Below are positions 22,310 to 31,499 of a DNA stretch of 64,000 nucleotides, piece after piece. The DNA comes from Prunus persica. Lineage: Eukaryota; Streptophyta; Magnoliopsida; Rosales; Rosaceae. The translations under genes and the position numbers were made by a program. The DNA lies in NCBI RefSeq assembly GCF_000346465.2, contig NC_034015.1:19902462-19966461 (forward strand). Direction: 5' to 3'. The first letter of the stretch is position 1. The number at the start of each line of letters is the position of its first letter. Under the pieces are notes generated by a model, which was given only the letters and a program-made list of their open reading frames with translations, did no database searches and had not been told where the DNA came from.

Positions 22310-23083
22310 ATGACTAGTCAAGAAGACCGTGAAGAGCCCGGTTGTGCAGACGGAGAGATGACGAACGGGACTGAGGGTGCTTATCTTCTTCTATTTTTAA
22401 AGCATACAATCTTGAATCCCGAAACAGCGAGAGATTTGGAGCACATGAAGCGCAAAATTCTTTCTGGAATTGAGTTAAACTCACCCAGCAGAAGTAAGCG
22501 AAAAGCACTACGAATCCAAGAACCTGAAGCCCCGCGAGCCCGAGAATCCACTAATGGTGCTGCACGAGGACGAAGCTCACCTAGAGAACTGCAATTTCAA
22601 CAACAAGAAAGAGGAGGTTTGTTCTATGGAAACTATGCCCCTCCTGATTTGCCACCAATTCCAAGCCTACAAAACTTAATCCAAGATTGCAGTAAGCCTT
22701 TTGAGAAACAGCTCACACGCAGTGATGTGAAAGAAGACCAATGCAGGCTCTCCATGAACAAAGAAGATGTCGAATATAACATCATGCCATTGTTGAGAAA
22801 CGGTGACAACTTTAATGAAGGCATCGATGTGACAACTTATGACATGGCTGGCACCGAGTACCCAATGGTGTTCAAGATTTGGGCCACCAAGATTCATGTC
22901 CTCACTGGAGGCTGGAAAACTTTCTGTAATGATCTCGGACTGGTTGAGAACCAGGATTTTGTGACCTTGTGGGTTTTTCGCCATGTCGACAATGGAGGCC
23001 TCTGCTTCGCAATCCATTCAAGAAGGTTGCCGGTGTTCAAACCCATCAAGAAAAGAAGACCGATAAGGCAGAAATACCATTAA
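22310..23083 (+). CDS. B3-domain (DUF313-type) protein, tandem copy 1
   Basis: A single-exon gene of 257 residues. The start ATG at 22310 is chosen because it aligns with the ATG of copy 2. The N-terminal third is charged and disordered (TSQEDREEPGCADGEM and so on). A linker GLFYGNYAPPDLPPIPSLQN precedes the plant-specific B3 fold at about residues 140-245. The B3 region shows LTRSDVKEDQCRLSMNKEDV, IDVTTYDMAGTEYPMVFKIW and VENQDFVTLWVFRH. It ends with a basic tail (KPIKKRRPIRQKYH) that could be a nuclear localisation signal. B3 proteins bind DNA; this subfamily (At1g05920-like) is mostly uncharacterised. Copy 2 at 24536 is nearly identical, so duplication was recent. Confidence 0.85.
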   Translation: MTSQEDREEPGCADGEMTNGTEGAYLLLFLKHTILNPETARDLEHMKRKILSGIELNSPSRSKRKALRIQEPEAPRARESTNGAARGRSSPRELQFQQQERGGLFYGNYAPPDLPPIPSLQNLIQDCSKPFEKQLTRSDVKEDQCRLSMNKEDVEYNIMPLLRNGDNFNEGIDVTTYDMAGTEYPMVFKIWATKIHVLTGGWKTFCNDLGLVENQDFVTLWVFRHVDNGGLCFAIHSRRLPVFKPIKKRRPIRQKYH

Positions 23084-23416
23084 TATTAATGGAGGTTTGC
23101 TTTAGGAGTTTGTCTTCATATTTCTTTTTTTTTGTTCTTTTTTTTTTTTTGGGCATAATGTCCATTTTGCTAGGAGTATTATGAATTTTCGGGCATTAGG
23201 GTTATTAGGATTTGATAGCATTTGAGTGGTGATAGGAATGACTTTTGAGAAGAGTAAATATATATGGCCAAATTTAAGATGTGAATATTGGTATGGGAAT
23301 AAATAATATATATTAAAAAAAAGATATATTGCTTTTGGTTTTCATCATTGTTGTTCGTATGTTCCAAGAGCCTAAAACTCAAATTGACTTACGTTCACTG
23401 TAATTAATTTATTTTA

Positions 23417-23610
23417 CCCCAGCAAGATGGTTAAAATTACAAGTCAGTAATAGTCTCCGTCAGTCAAAGTATATATGTTGTTAACAGTTGGTTGTTAATA
23501 CTTAATCTGTAAGTCCAGAGACTAATAATTAATTTGGGCTCCAATATCAAGTAAGAACGAAAAAAGATTTCCATCAAGAAACCTAGTGGCCAGTGGAGGT
23601 GTCTAAAATA
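23417..23610 (+). pseudogene. Orphan promoter remnant of a lost B3 copy
   Basis: CCCAGCAAGATGGTTAAAA to about 23605 aligns with the regions just before B3 copies 3 (25640-25850) and 4 (28360-28570), including TTAACAGTTGGTTGTTA and TTTAGTCCAGAGAC-like landmarks. Relative to those, the segment that carries TTTATAAAA is missing, and no B3 coding sequence follows. It is best read as the upstream part of a deleted gene. Confidence 0.65.
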
Positions 23611-23789
23611 TTCTAGATTATTTGGAATCACAAACACATCTCCGCTTATGTACACATATGCTAACGAAAAAAAATGAGATTTAACATTTTTTTAAAGTCA
23701 TATAATTATTAGCTTGTGAATTAAAATCAATTAAGTTTCATATGACATACACATAGACCTAATATGAAAGTGAAACTTTATCTTCATAA

Positions 23790-24232
23790 AATGTTAATAA
23801 TATAAGTTTTTGTTAACTATGTATACTAATTTTTCTAATATTTTATGTTAATGATTGGTTACATATTTTTAACTTCCGCAGTTGGATTGTATGGATGTTG
23901 CATATTAAATCTACCAACACATTTAATGGATACAATTAAATGGCCAAGATTAGAAATATGTATAGACATCCTTAACTTAAATACTTATTAGAGAATCCCC
24001 TATCAAAACATATTGATAAATGTTAATAATATAAGTTTTTGTTAACGATGTACACTAATTTTTCTAATATTTTATGTTAAGAATTAGTTACATATTTCTA
24101 ATTTCGACCGTTGAATTGCATGTATGTTGCATATTAAATCTACTAACACATCTAATGAATACGATCCAACACATATAGTCATCCTTAACTTAAATACTAA
24201 TACTTATTAGAGAATCCCTATCAAAACAGTCC
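23790..24232. repeat. Tandem duplication, about 229-bp unit
   Basis: The segment beginning ATGTTAATAATATAAGTTTT occurs at 23790 and again at 24019. Both copies continue with TTTCTAATATTTTATGTTAA and close with TTAGAGAATCCCC/TATCAAAACA. The copies differ by scattered substitutions and small indels. They lie just upstream of the shared promoter of B3 copy 2. Confidence 0.85.
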
Positions 24233-24535
24233 CCCCCGTGCCCTACATCATGACACTCATATCAACTGCAACAGAAGTTTTGTAAGACTCTAACACCTTT
24301 GCCAAAATGGATTCGGATTCTTACACACAATTATTACTTGCCAATCAAGAAGACACACCAAATACCCTAATCGTTTGTTTGCTCCGCTACCCTCTATATA
24401 TTTCCCCCCTTCTCTTGTCCCCAACATTAACAACTAGCCGAAGCCTTCAGCAAATCTGACTAGAAAACTTTTTTTCTTCTTCTCTCGAGAATCGTAAGAA
24501 AAAGTACGATATTTGGAGAGAGCTATAGGGCAGAC

Positions 24536-25312
24536 ATGGCTAGTCGAGAAGACCGTGAAGACCCCGGTTATGGGGACGGAAAGATGACAAGCAGCACCGA
24601 GGAGGGTGCTTATCTTCTTCTACATTTAAAGCATACAATCTTGAATCCCGAAACAGCGAGAAATTTGGACCACATGAAGAGCAAAATTCTTTCTGGAATT
24701 AAGTTAAAGTCACCCAGCGGAAGTAAGCGAAAAGCACTACGAATCCAGGAACCTGAAGCCCCGCAAGCCCGAGAAGCCACTAATGGTGCTGCACGAAGAC
24801 GAAGCTTACCTAGAGAACTGCAATTTCAACAACAAGAAAGAAGAGGTTTGTTCTACGGAAACTATACCCCTCCTGATTTGCCACCAATCCCAAGCCTACA
24901 AAACTTAATCCAAGATTGCAGTAAGCCTTTTGAGAAACAGCTAGCACGCAGTGATGTGAAAGATAACCAATGCAGGCTCTCCATGAACAAAGAAGATGTC
25001 GAAAATAACATCATGCCATTGTTGAGAAACGGTGAAAACCTTAATGAAGGCATCAATGTGACAACTTATGACATGACTGGCAACGAGTACCCAATGGTGT
25101 TCAAGATTTGGGCCACCAAGGTTCATGTCCTCACTGGAGGCTGGAAAACTTTCTGTAATGATCTCGGACTGGTTGAAAACCAGGATTTTGTGACCTTGTG
25201 GATTTTTCGCCATGTCGACAAAGGAGGCCTCTGCTTTGCAATCCATTCGAGAAGGTTGCCCGTGTTCGAACCCATCAAGAAAAAAAGACCGATAAGGCAG
25301 AATTACCATTAA
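24536..25312 (+). CDS. B3-domain (DUF313-type) protein, tandem copy 2
   Basis: A single exon of 258 residues starting MASREDREDPGYGDGKMTSS. A CTATATATTT box at about 24393 and a CT-rich leader precede it. Layout matches copy 1: charged N-terminus, GLFYGNYTPPDLPPIPSLQN linker, B3 fold at about residues 140-246 and a basic C-terminal tail (EPIKKKRPIRQNYH). Most differences from copy 1 are single substitutions in the disordered part, and the B3 core is nearly unchanged. Both 3' flanks (GGAGGTTTGCTTTAGGAGTT) are also duplicated. The likely role is a DNA-binding nuclear protein; the target is unknown. Confidence 0.85.
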   Translation: MASREDREDPGYGDGKMTSSTEEGAYLLLHLKHTILNPETARNLDHMKSKILSGIKLKSPSGSKRKALRIQEPEAPQAREATNGAARRRSLPRELQFQQQERRGLFYGNYTPPDLPPIPSLQNLIQDCSKPFEKQLARSDVKDNQCRLSMNKEDVENNIMPLLRNGENLNEGINVTTYDMTGNEYPMVFKIWATKVHVLTGGWKTFCNDLGLVENQDFVTLWIFRHVDKGGLCFAIHSRRLPVFEPIKKKRPIRQNYH

Positions 25313-25633
25313 TATTAATGGAGGTTTGCTTTAGGAGTTTGTCTTCATATTTCTGGTTTTTTTTTTTTTGGGCATAATGTCCATTTTGCTAGGAGTATTA
25401 TGAATTTTCGGGCATATTGTGCCCCATTTAATTAGGGTTATTAGGATTTGATAGCATTTTAGTGGTGATAGGAATGACTTTTGAGAAGAATAAATATACA
25501 CGGCCAAATTTAAGATGTGAATATTGGTATGGGAATAAAAAAAACAAAGAAATATTGCTTTTGGTTTTATTACTGTTCGTATGTTCCAAGAGCCTAAAAC
25601 TCAAATTGACTTATGTTTACTGTAATTAATATA

Positions 25634-25965
25634 TTTTACCCCAGCAAGATGGTTAAATTTACAAGTCAGTAATAGTCTCTTTCAGTCAAAATATGTAGGT
25701 TGTTAACAGTTGGTTGTTAAGACTTGTTTGTTAGTTATAACAGATTTAGTCCAGAGACAAATATGTAATTTGGGCTCCATTATCAAGCAAAGAAGAAAAA
25801 GATTTCCATCAAAGAAACATCGATCTCTTTAACTGTTTATAAAACCCAGTGGAGAAAGAGAAAAGAGAGAGAAAGAGCAATTACCTTCCATTTCCCATTT
25901 CTCTTCAACCAAATTAATATAATCTCCCAAAGAAACATTTTTCTCTTGCGATCAGAAGAAGCATA
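25634..25965 (+). promoter_or_regulatory. Promoter and leader of B3 copy 3 with TATA box
   Basis: The conserved block CCCAGCAAGATGGTTAAATT through TTTAGTCCAGAGAC is shared with copy 4. A TTTATAAAA box at about 25837, followed by CCCAGTGGAGAAAGAG, precedes the ATG at 25966 by about 125 bases. The same box (CTATAAAA) stands at 28559 before copy 4, which supports a common core promoter. Confidence 0.6.
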
Positions 25966-26944
25966 ATGGCTGATGATCATAATGATGACCCCCCAAATGA
26001 ATTTGCAGCAGCCTTTTCCAATTCTGAATCCTCCAATGACGAGTTGGAAGGAAATAATGAGCCTGCAGAAAATGCGCAAGAAGAATTGGCAGCAGCAGCC
26101 TTACAAGGCACTGAAGTTGAAGCCATTGTTGCACAAGAACCTGCAGTTGCAAGCCTCCAAAGCTCAACTCGGTTTCAAGAATCTAAAGTCATGGCAGCAC
26201 ATGACATGCCTGATCAACCGCAAGACTGAAGACCCCGGTTATGAAGACAAAGAGATGAAGGACAGTATCAAAGGTGCTCATGATCTTCTATATTTAAAGC
26301 ATACAATTTTGGATTACAAAACAGCGAGAAAGTTGGAGCACATGAAGAGCAAAATTCTTTCTGGAATTGAGTTAAACTCACCCAGCGGAAGTAAGCAAAA
26401 GGCACTACGAATCCAAGAATCTGAAGCCACTAATGGTGCTGCACAAGGACGAAGAGAACTGCAATTTCAACAAGAAGGAGGAGGAGGTTTGTTCTATGGA
26501 CACTATGCCCCTCCTGATTTGCCACCAATCACAAGCCTACGAAAATTAATCCAAGATTGCTGCAAGCCTTTTGAGAAACAGCTAACACCCAGTGATGTGA
26601 GTAAAACTCCCAGGCTCTGCTTGAACAAAGAATACGTTGAAAATCACATCAAACCAGTATTAAGAGACGGTGAAAACCCTAATGAAGGCATCGATGTGAC
26701 AACTTATGACATGGAAGGCAAGGAGTACCCAATGAAGTTCACGACTTGGGGCACCGATCTTTATGTCCTTAGTAAAGGCTGGAAAACTTTCTGTCATGAT
26801 GTTGGACTGGTTGAGACACAGGATTTTCTGACGTTGTGTGTTTTCCGCCATGCCAAGAATGGAGGCCTCTGCTTCGCAATCCATTCACGAAGGTTGCCTT
26901 TGTTCAAAAGCATCAAGAAAAGAAGACAAAGAAAGCAGAATTGA
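25966..26944 (+). pseudogene. B3-domain gene copy 3: chimera with an internal frameshift
   Basis: The first frame, from ATG 25966, gives MADDHNDDPPNEFAAAFSNS and then ESSNDELEGNNEPAENAQEE, matching the N-terminus of copy 4. It hits TGA at 26227-26229. From there the other frame gives EDPGYEDKEMKDSIKGAHDL, which matches copy 2 from residue 7, and continues through an intact B3 domain (LTPSDVSKTPRLCLNKEYVE, then IDVTTYDMEGKEYPMKFTTW) to a stop at 26944. Beside copy 2 (GACCGTGAAGAC), copy 3 reads GACTGAAGAC, which fits a 2-base loss at the joint. The gene is therefore a fusion of a copy-4-like 5' half and a copy-1/2-like 3' half, broken at or near the junction. An overlapping ATG at 25973 opens the second frame throughout, so an unusual alternative start cannot be ruled out. 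Confidence 0.75.
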
Positions 26945-27429
26945 GATTGTGGACTGCCATTAATGTTAGTGGAGGTTTGCTTTAGGAGTTCCTCTTCATA
27001 TTTCTGATGTTTTGGGCATAATGTCCATTTTCCTATGAGTATTATGAATTTTTGGGCATATTATCCCCCCATTTTTGTAGGATTTCATAGCATTTTCACA
27101 GTTTCTGCTTCATAATGCAGAGTACTGATGATGATCAGTTCTTGCTAGCTTAAAGGGGTTCAATCTTTTCATTCTTTAAATTGTCCCTATTGTTTTCCAG
27201 TACTAACGCAGCTGTGAATTTTTGTTAAGGATGTAGAAAGAAAGAATCTTAGTTTTACTTGTACTAGTTGTCATGGCAAATTAAGTGTAGCAAGGTAGCT
27301 CTTTTTTAACAGTGCATAAATTTTTGTTTACTGAAATATTGAATTCTCTGATTAGACCTCTCTGTCTATAACCCTGGTCTGAAAACCAGGTACACTACTT
27401 TCTTTAGCTATCTATTTTGTAAATCAACC

Positions 27430-27824
27430 AAAATCTCATGAAACATATACCCAAAAAAAAAAAAAAAAAAGTGTCTTCACTAGTTTACTGTAGCATGTAA
27501 AGGGATCAAAGCCACATTACCCCAAAGGGTATTGCTGCAAACAGCTCAAGGTTACAGACAATTCTGTAAAGAGATCAAATTTCAGGTTTTATGGACATTT
27601 TTTTGCTGCAAATTTGTAAGCAGAAATTGAAATAATCAGTATATATTAATCACTTTAAAAGATTGTCTGTACAAGTTTTCTGTAGCATGTAAGAGATAAA
27701 AGCCACATTACCCAATAAGGTTAATACTGCAAACAGCTCAATTTTGCAGAAAATTCTGTAAAGAGATCAAATTTTAGGTATTCTAGACATTTTTATGCAA
27801 TTTGTTTGGATATGTGATATTATT

Positions 27825-27870
<46 letters not shown>
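27430..27870. repeat. Direct repeat blocks and (GA)n microsatellite downstream of B3 copy 3
   Basis: Two blocks, 27481-27602 and 27672-27793, share TGTAGCATGTAA, AGCCACATTACCC, CTGCAAACAGCTCA and TTCTGTAAAGAGATCAAATT. Further copies lie at about 30148-30190 and 30215-30335 behind B3 copy 4. A GA run covers about 27830-27869. Confidence 0.85.
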
Positions 27871-27871
<1 letters not shown>

Positions 27872-27896
27872 AAAGATAACTAAGAGTAACTAGACA

Positions 27897-28060
27897 TTGA
27901 CATACTGGAATTTAAGACCAATCGGAGCAGGCTCTGGATCCGACCCGCTCGAGCAACTAGTACTTCTAGACGATTTCGGGTTGGATGTGGATGCTCCAGC
28001 TCTTTGGTGGTGGATAGAGTCCATGGCAATCGACAGTGTGGGAGGGAGAAGAAGAGGAAG
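27897..28060 (-). other. Unidentified minus-strand exon-like segment (copy 1)
   Basis: On the minus strand an ATG at about 28024 opens MDSIHHQRAGASTSNPKSSR followed by SGSDPEPAPIGLKFQYVNV and then a GT donor-like site. A second copy lies at about 30422-30560 (SGSDPEPAP becomes RGSDPEPAPICLKFQYVNV) and has lost the ATG. A partial third copy lies on the plus strand at about 61690-61735. I do not recognise the family. It could be a first exon of a small gene or part of a dispersed repeat. Confidence 0.4.
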
Positions 28061-28556
28061 AAGAAAAAGGGCGCGCTTTGCTCTAGCAGAGATCACGATT
28101 TTGGCGCAAAAGGTTAGAAGCAGAAAAAAAGTAACTTGAGAAGCCAATAATACCCCTGCCTGCTAACTCGTCTTTTCATGTAGCAGGACAAAAACGACAT
28201 TTAATATTTAACCTTGTGACAACCATGTTGGAATCCTTGCTTTGTAGGTTTTGGTTTCATCAATTTAATGTCCTTAAGTAGCAATGCAAAATAAATCATC
28301 AGCTATGAATATTGTCCTGCAATATTTTTCAACACAAAAACATTTACTTGATAATTTTACCCAGCAAGATGGTTAAATTTACAAGTCAGTAATAGCTTTC
28401 TCCAGTCAAAGTATATGGGGTGTTAACAGTTGGTTGTTAGTTATAACAGATTTAGTCCAGAGACTAATAAGTAATTCGAGATCCATTATCAAGCAAAAAA
28501 AAAAAAAAAAAAAAAGAAGAAAAGGGGTTCCATCTAGAAACATCTGATCTTTAACT

Positions 28557-28570
28557 GTCTATAAAACTCA
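28557..28570 (+). promoter_or_regulatory. TATA box of B3 copy 4
   Basis: CTATAAAACTCAGTGCAG stands about 130 bases before the ATG at 28696 and aligns with TTTATAAAACCCAGTGGAG before copy 3. Confidence 0.6.
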
Positions 28571-28695
28571 GTGCAGAAAGAGAAAGAGCAAGTACCTTCC
28601 ATTTCCCATTTTTCTTCAACCAAATTAATCTCCCAAAAAACACTTTTCTCTTGCGATCAGAAGAACCATTGTGAAAGAAAACAACACCAGCAGCC

Positions 28696-29820
28696 ATGGC
28701 TGATGATCATAATGAAGGGCCCCCAGATGAATTTCCAGCAGTTATTTCCTATATAAAGCGCATGCTTTTGGATTATGAATCCTCCAATGACGAGTTGGAA
28801 GGAAATAATGAACCTGAAGAAAATGCGCAAGAAGCATTGCAAATGCTAGAAGAATTTCTTCTTGATCAGGAAGTGCAAGAAGAATCTGTTCCTGATCAGC
28901 AAATGCAAGAAACTGAAGTTGAAGTCATTGCTCCAGAAGAACAACCACAGCAAGTAGCACAATTTTCCTTCAACCATGTCCCTCCTCATCTCCTGCCAGT
29001 CCAAAGCCCCCGAGACGTAATTCAGTTTCAAGAACGTGAACAACTAGAACAAGGCTCCTCCTCTGGAATCAACAACTATGTCCCTTCTTGTACCTCATCA
29101 ATCGCAAGCCTCCAAGGCATGGCTGCACAATCACAACAACCAGGACAGACTTCACTCTATGTACCTGGTTCTCTCCCAAGCCTCCAAGAGTTCGGTCAAT
29201 TTCAAGAACATGCAGCCCAACATCACCAAGAAGCCATTGCAGCAGCACAAGGCATGGCTGCACAATCACAACAACTAGAACAAAGTTCGTCCTACAGAGG
29301 CTATGTCTCATTTGGCCTCCCACCAGTCCCAAGCCTCCAACACTCGACTCAATTTCAAGAACATGCAGCCCAAGAAGCCATTGCAGCTCTGCAAGTAGAA
29401 CAAGGTTCGTTCTACGGAAGCTATACCCCTCCAGTCCCCCGAAGCCTCCAAAATTTGATCGGAAGGTGCAGCGAGCCTTTTGAGAAGCAGTTGTCAGGCA
29501 CTGATGTGGCGTTGGGCTCAACTTCGCTGACCATTAGCAAAGAAGACGTGAAAAGGCACATCTTGCCATTGTTGAAGGCTAATGAAGTTCCTGAAGAAGG
29601 CATCCAGGTCACAGTGTATGACATTGCTGGTGAAGAGTACCCTATGCTGTTCAAACGCCGCCGCTATCGCTATTTCCTTGTAGGTCCAAAATGGAGACGT
29701 TTATATCAACGTCATGGCCTGGAAGGGGACCAACATTCTCTCACATTCTGGGCTTTCCGGAAGGTGCGACCTGAAAGCCTTTGCTTTGTCATCACTTGGA
29801 GAAGGTTGCCTGCCAGGTAA
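28696..29820 (+). CDS. B3-domain protein, tandem copy 4, with expanded Gln/Ala-rich middle region
   Basis: A single exon of 374 residues. The N-terminus (MADDHNEGPPDEFPAVISYI) is acidic. The middle, residues about 95-255, carries repeated modules: SLQ, then FQEHAAQ, then EAIAA, then QGMAAQSQQ, then a Y-rich turn ending PPVPSLQ. Each module resembles the single GLFYGNYAPPDLPPIPSLQN linker of copies 1-3. The B3 fold at about residues 257-370 shows FEKQLSGTDVALGSTSLTIS, IQVTVYDIAGEEYPMLFKRR and a final LCFVITWRRLPAR. It is more diverged than copies 1-3 and lacks their long basic tail. It is likely nuclear and DNA-binding; a Gln-rich tract often acts in transcriptional activation, which is an inference here. 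Confidence 0.85.
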   Translation: MADDHNEGPPDEFPAVISYIKRMLLDYESSNDELEGNNEPEENAQEALQMLEEFLLDQEVQEESVPDQQMQETEVEVIAPEEQPQQVAQFSFNHVPPHLLPVQSPRDVIQFQEREQLEQGSSSGINNYVPSCTSSIASLQGMAAQSQQPGQTSLYVPGSLPSLQEFGQFQEHAAQHHQEAIAAAQGMAAQSQQLEQSSSYRGYVSFGLPPVPSLQHSTQFQEHAAQEAIAALQVEQGSFYGSYTPPVPRSLQNLIGRCSEPFEKQLSGTDVALGSTSLTISKEDVKRHILPLLKANEVPEEGIQVTVYDIAGEEYPMLFKRRRYRYFLVGPKWRRLYQRHGLEGDQHSLTFWAFRKVRPESLCFVITWRRLPAR

Positions 29821-29959
29821 TCACGAAAGGACAAGCAGAAGTCGTAGTTAGATATGGGATATTGCAGCATGCCAGCATGAAAGGGTGTACTAAATCAATG
29901 ACATTTGTTTAGGTTGGATAAGCAATAGGAATGATGGTTCAGGAAATTGCTTTTGGTTT

Positions 29960-30720
29960 CATCAATTAATGTTCCTATTTCCCCAGTTTCTGCTTCATAA
30001 TGCAGACTAGTGTACTGATAATCAGAACTCCTTGCTAGCTTAAAAAGTTCAATCTTTTCATTCATTAAATTGTCCCTATAGCTTTCCAGTGCTAAGGCAA
30101 ATTAAGAAAGAATCTCACGAAACATATATGCAGAAATTGCAATGAATAGTTTACTGTAGCACGTAAGAGATGAAAGCCAACATTACCCAATCTCATGAAA
30201 CATATATGCAGATAATTAGTTTACTGTAGCATGTAAGAGATCAAAGCCAACATTACCCAATAAGGGTATTGCTGCAAACAGCTCAAGGTTGCATAAAATT
30301 CTGTAAAGTGATCACCTTTAAAGTATTCTAGACTAATTTTGTATGGATATGTGCTGATAATATTAGAAGAAAAAGAGGGATAAAATGTCAAATGTCAAAA
30401 TGAAAGATAACCTGAGAGTAACTAGACATTCACATACTGGAATTTAAGACAAATCGGAGCAGGCTCTGGATCCGACCCGCGCGAGGATCTAGTCCTTTTA
30501 GACGATTTTCTGGTCCGATGTGGATGCTCCAGCTCGAGTACACGGCAATCGACAGAGAGGGAGGGAGGGAGAAGAAGAGGAAGAAGAAAAGGGCGCGCTT
30601 TGCTCGAGCATCTTGGCGCAATCTGTTCAAACACGTGTGATTTATTTTGTTTTTGGAACCACACGTGAGAACGTATAAAATGAAGAAGTGTTTCTCTGAG
30701 GAAAAAAAAAGGCAAAAAAA
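29960..30720. repeat. Duplicated downstream segment of B3 copy 4
   Basis: GTTTCTGCTTCATAATGCAG at about 29988 and the following 700 bases parallel 27100-28150 behind copy 3, including the TGTAGCATGTAAGAGAT blocks and the minus-strand exon-like segment at 30422-30560. The duplication unit thus included a B3 gene and about 1 kb of flank. Confidence 0.75.
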
Positions 30721-31430
30721 ATATGAGAATCCAATAATACCCCCTTCTCTAACTGGTTCTGTAACCGGTAACGCAGCAGGATAAAAACGACATTAGCTAT
30801 TTAGCCTTATTCACCAATCGACCCCACAATCTGTTGTCTTATTTGAAAACTATGGTCAAATTGTCAATTAGTCCTTTTGCAGTTGAGGACATATGCAGCC
30901 ACTTTTGCGGATATTCTTCTTCTTATTTTTTGGTTGTATACTAAGAAATAAAATTATAAGGAACATCCTCTAAGGATCCTAATACTCATAAGCTTTAAAG
31001 AAATAAACAACGGAAAGTTAGTAAACCATATACAAATTTACGTTTGTTATGACGAATAGTCGTCAGATCATTAACTACTATGTCAGTTTCAGTGACGAAA
31101 TTACTCCAAAATCAAGAGTCGCTTTAGTCTCTTCTCAATAATTAACACTTTATTATATTCACGTGTTATAAGATGAAAATGAGTACTTTACATTTGGCCC
31201 ACCCCCACCATATAATGCTAGCTCCACCCCTAATTGACATGCTTTATTTGAATAATTTGTAAGCTTTGAATTAAATCCCTTACTGTCATTTTCAGAGAGA
31301 TAAGATGTTGTTGAGGAGGAGATTGAAATTCTTGTAACAATTACCAATGCAAATAAATAATTTACTGGATAAATTGCTTGTACAATTTCAATCCATAACT
31401 TTAATTAAAATTTTGCTATAAAAAAAAAAA
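30721..31430. other. Intergenic region before NINJA
   Basis: AT-rich sequence with no recognised exon. A short palindromic motif GACGAATAGTCGTC occurs at about 31051, which could be a transposon remnant. Confidence 0.4.
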
Positions 31431-31499
31431 GCGCATGACATTCACGTGCGGTCAGAAAATAGAAAAATGGAAAAGTAAAAAAGAGAAAGAGGTGGGTTT

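Noticed and set aside
29069..29521. 150-codon minus-strand and 131-codon plus-strand frames in B3 copy 4
   Set aside because: Other-frame readings of the repeated Gln/Ala-rich region; repeats keep several frames open by nature.
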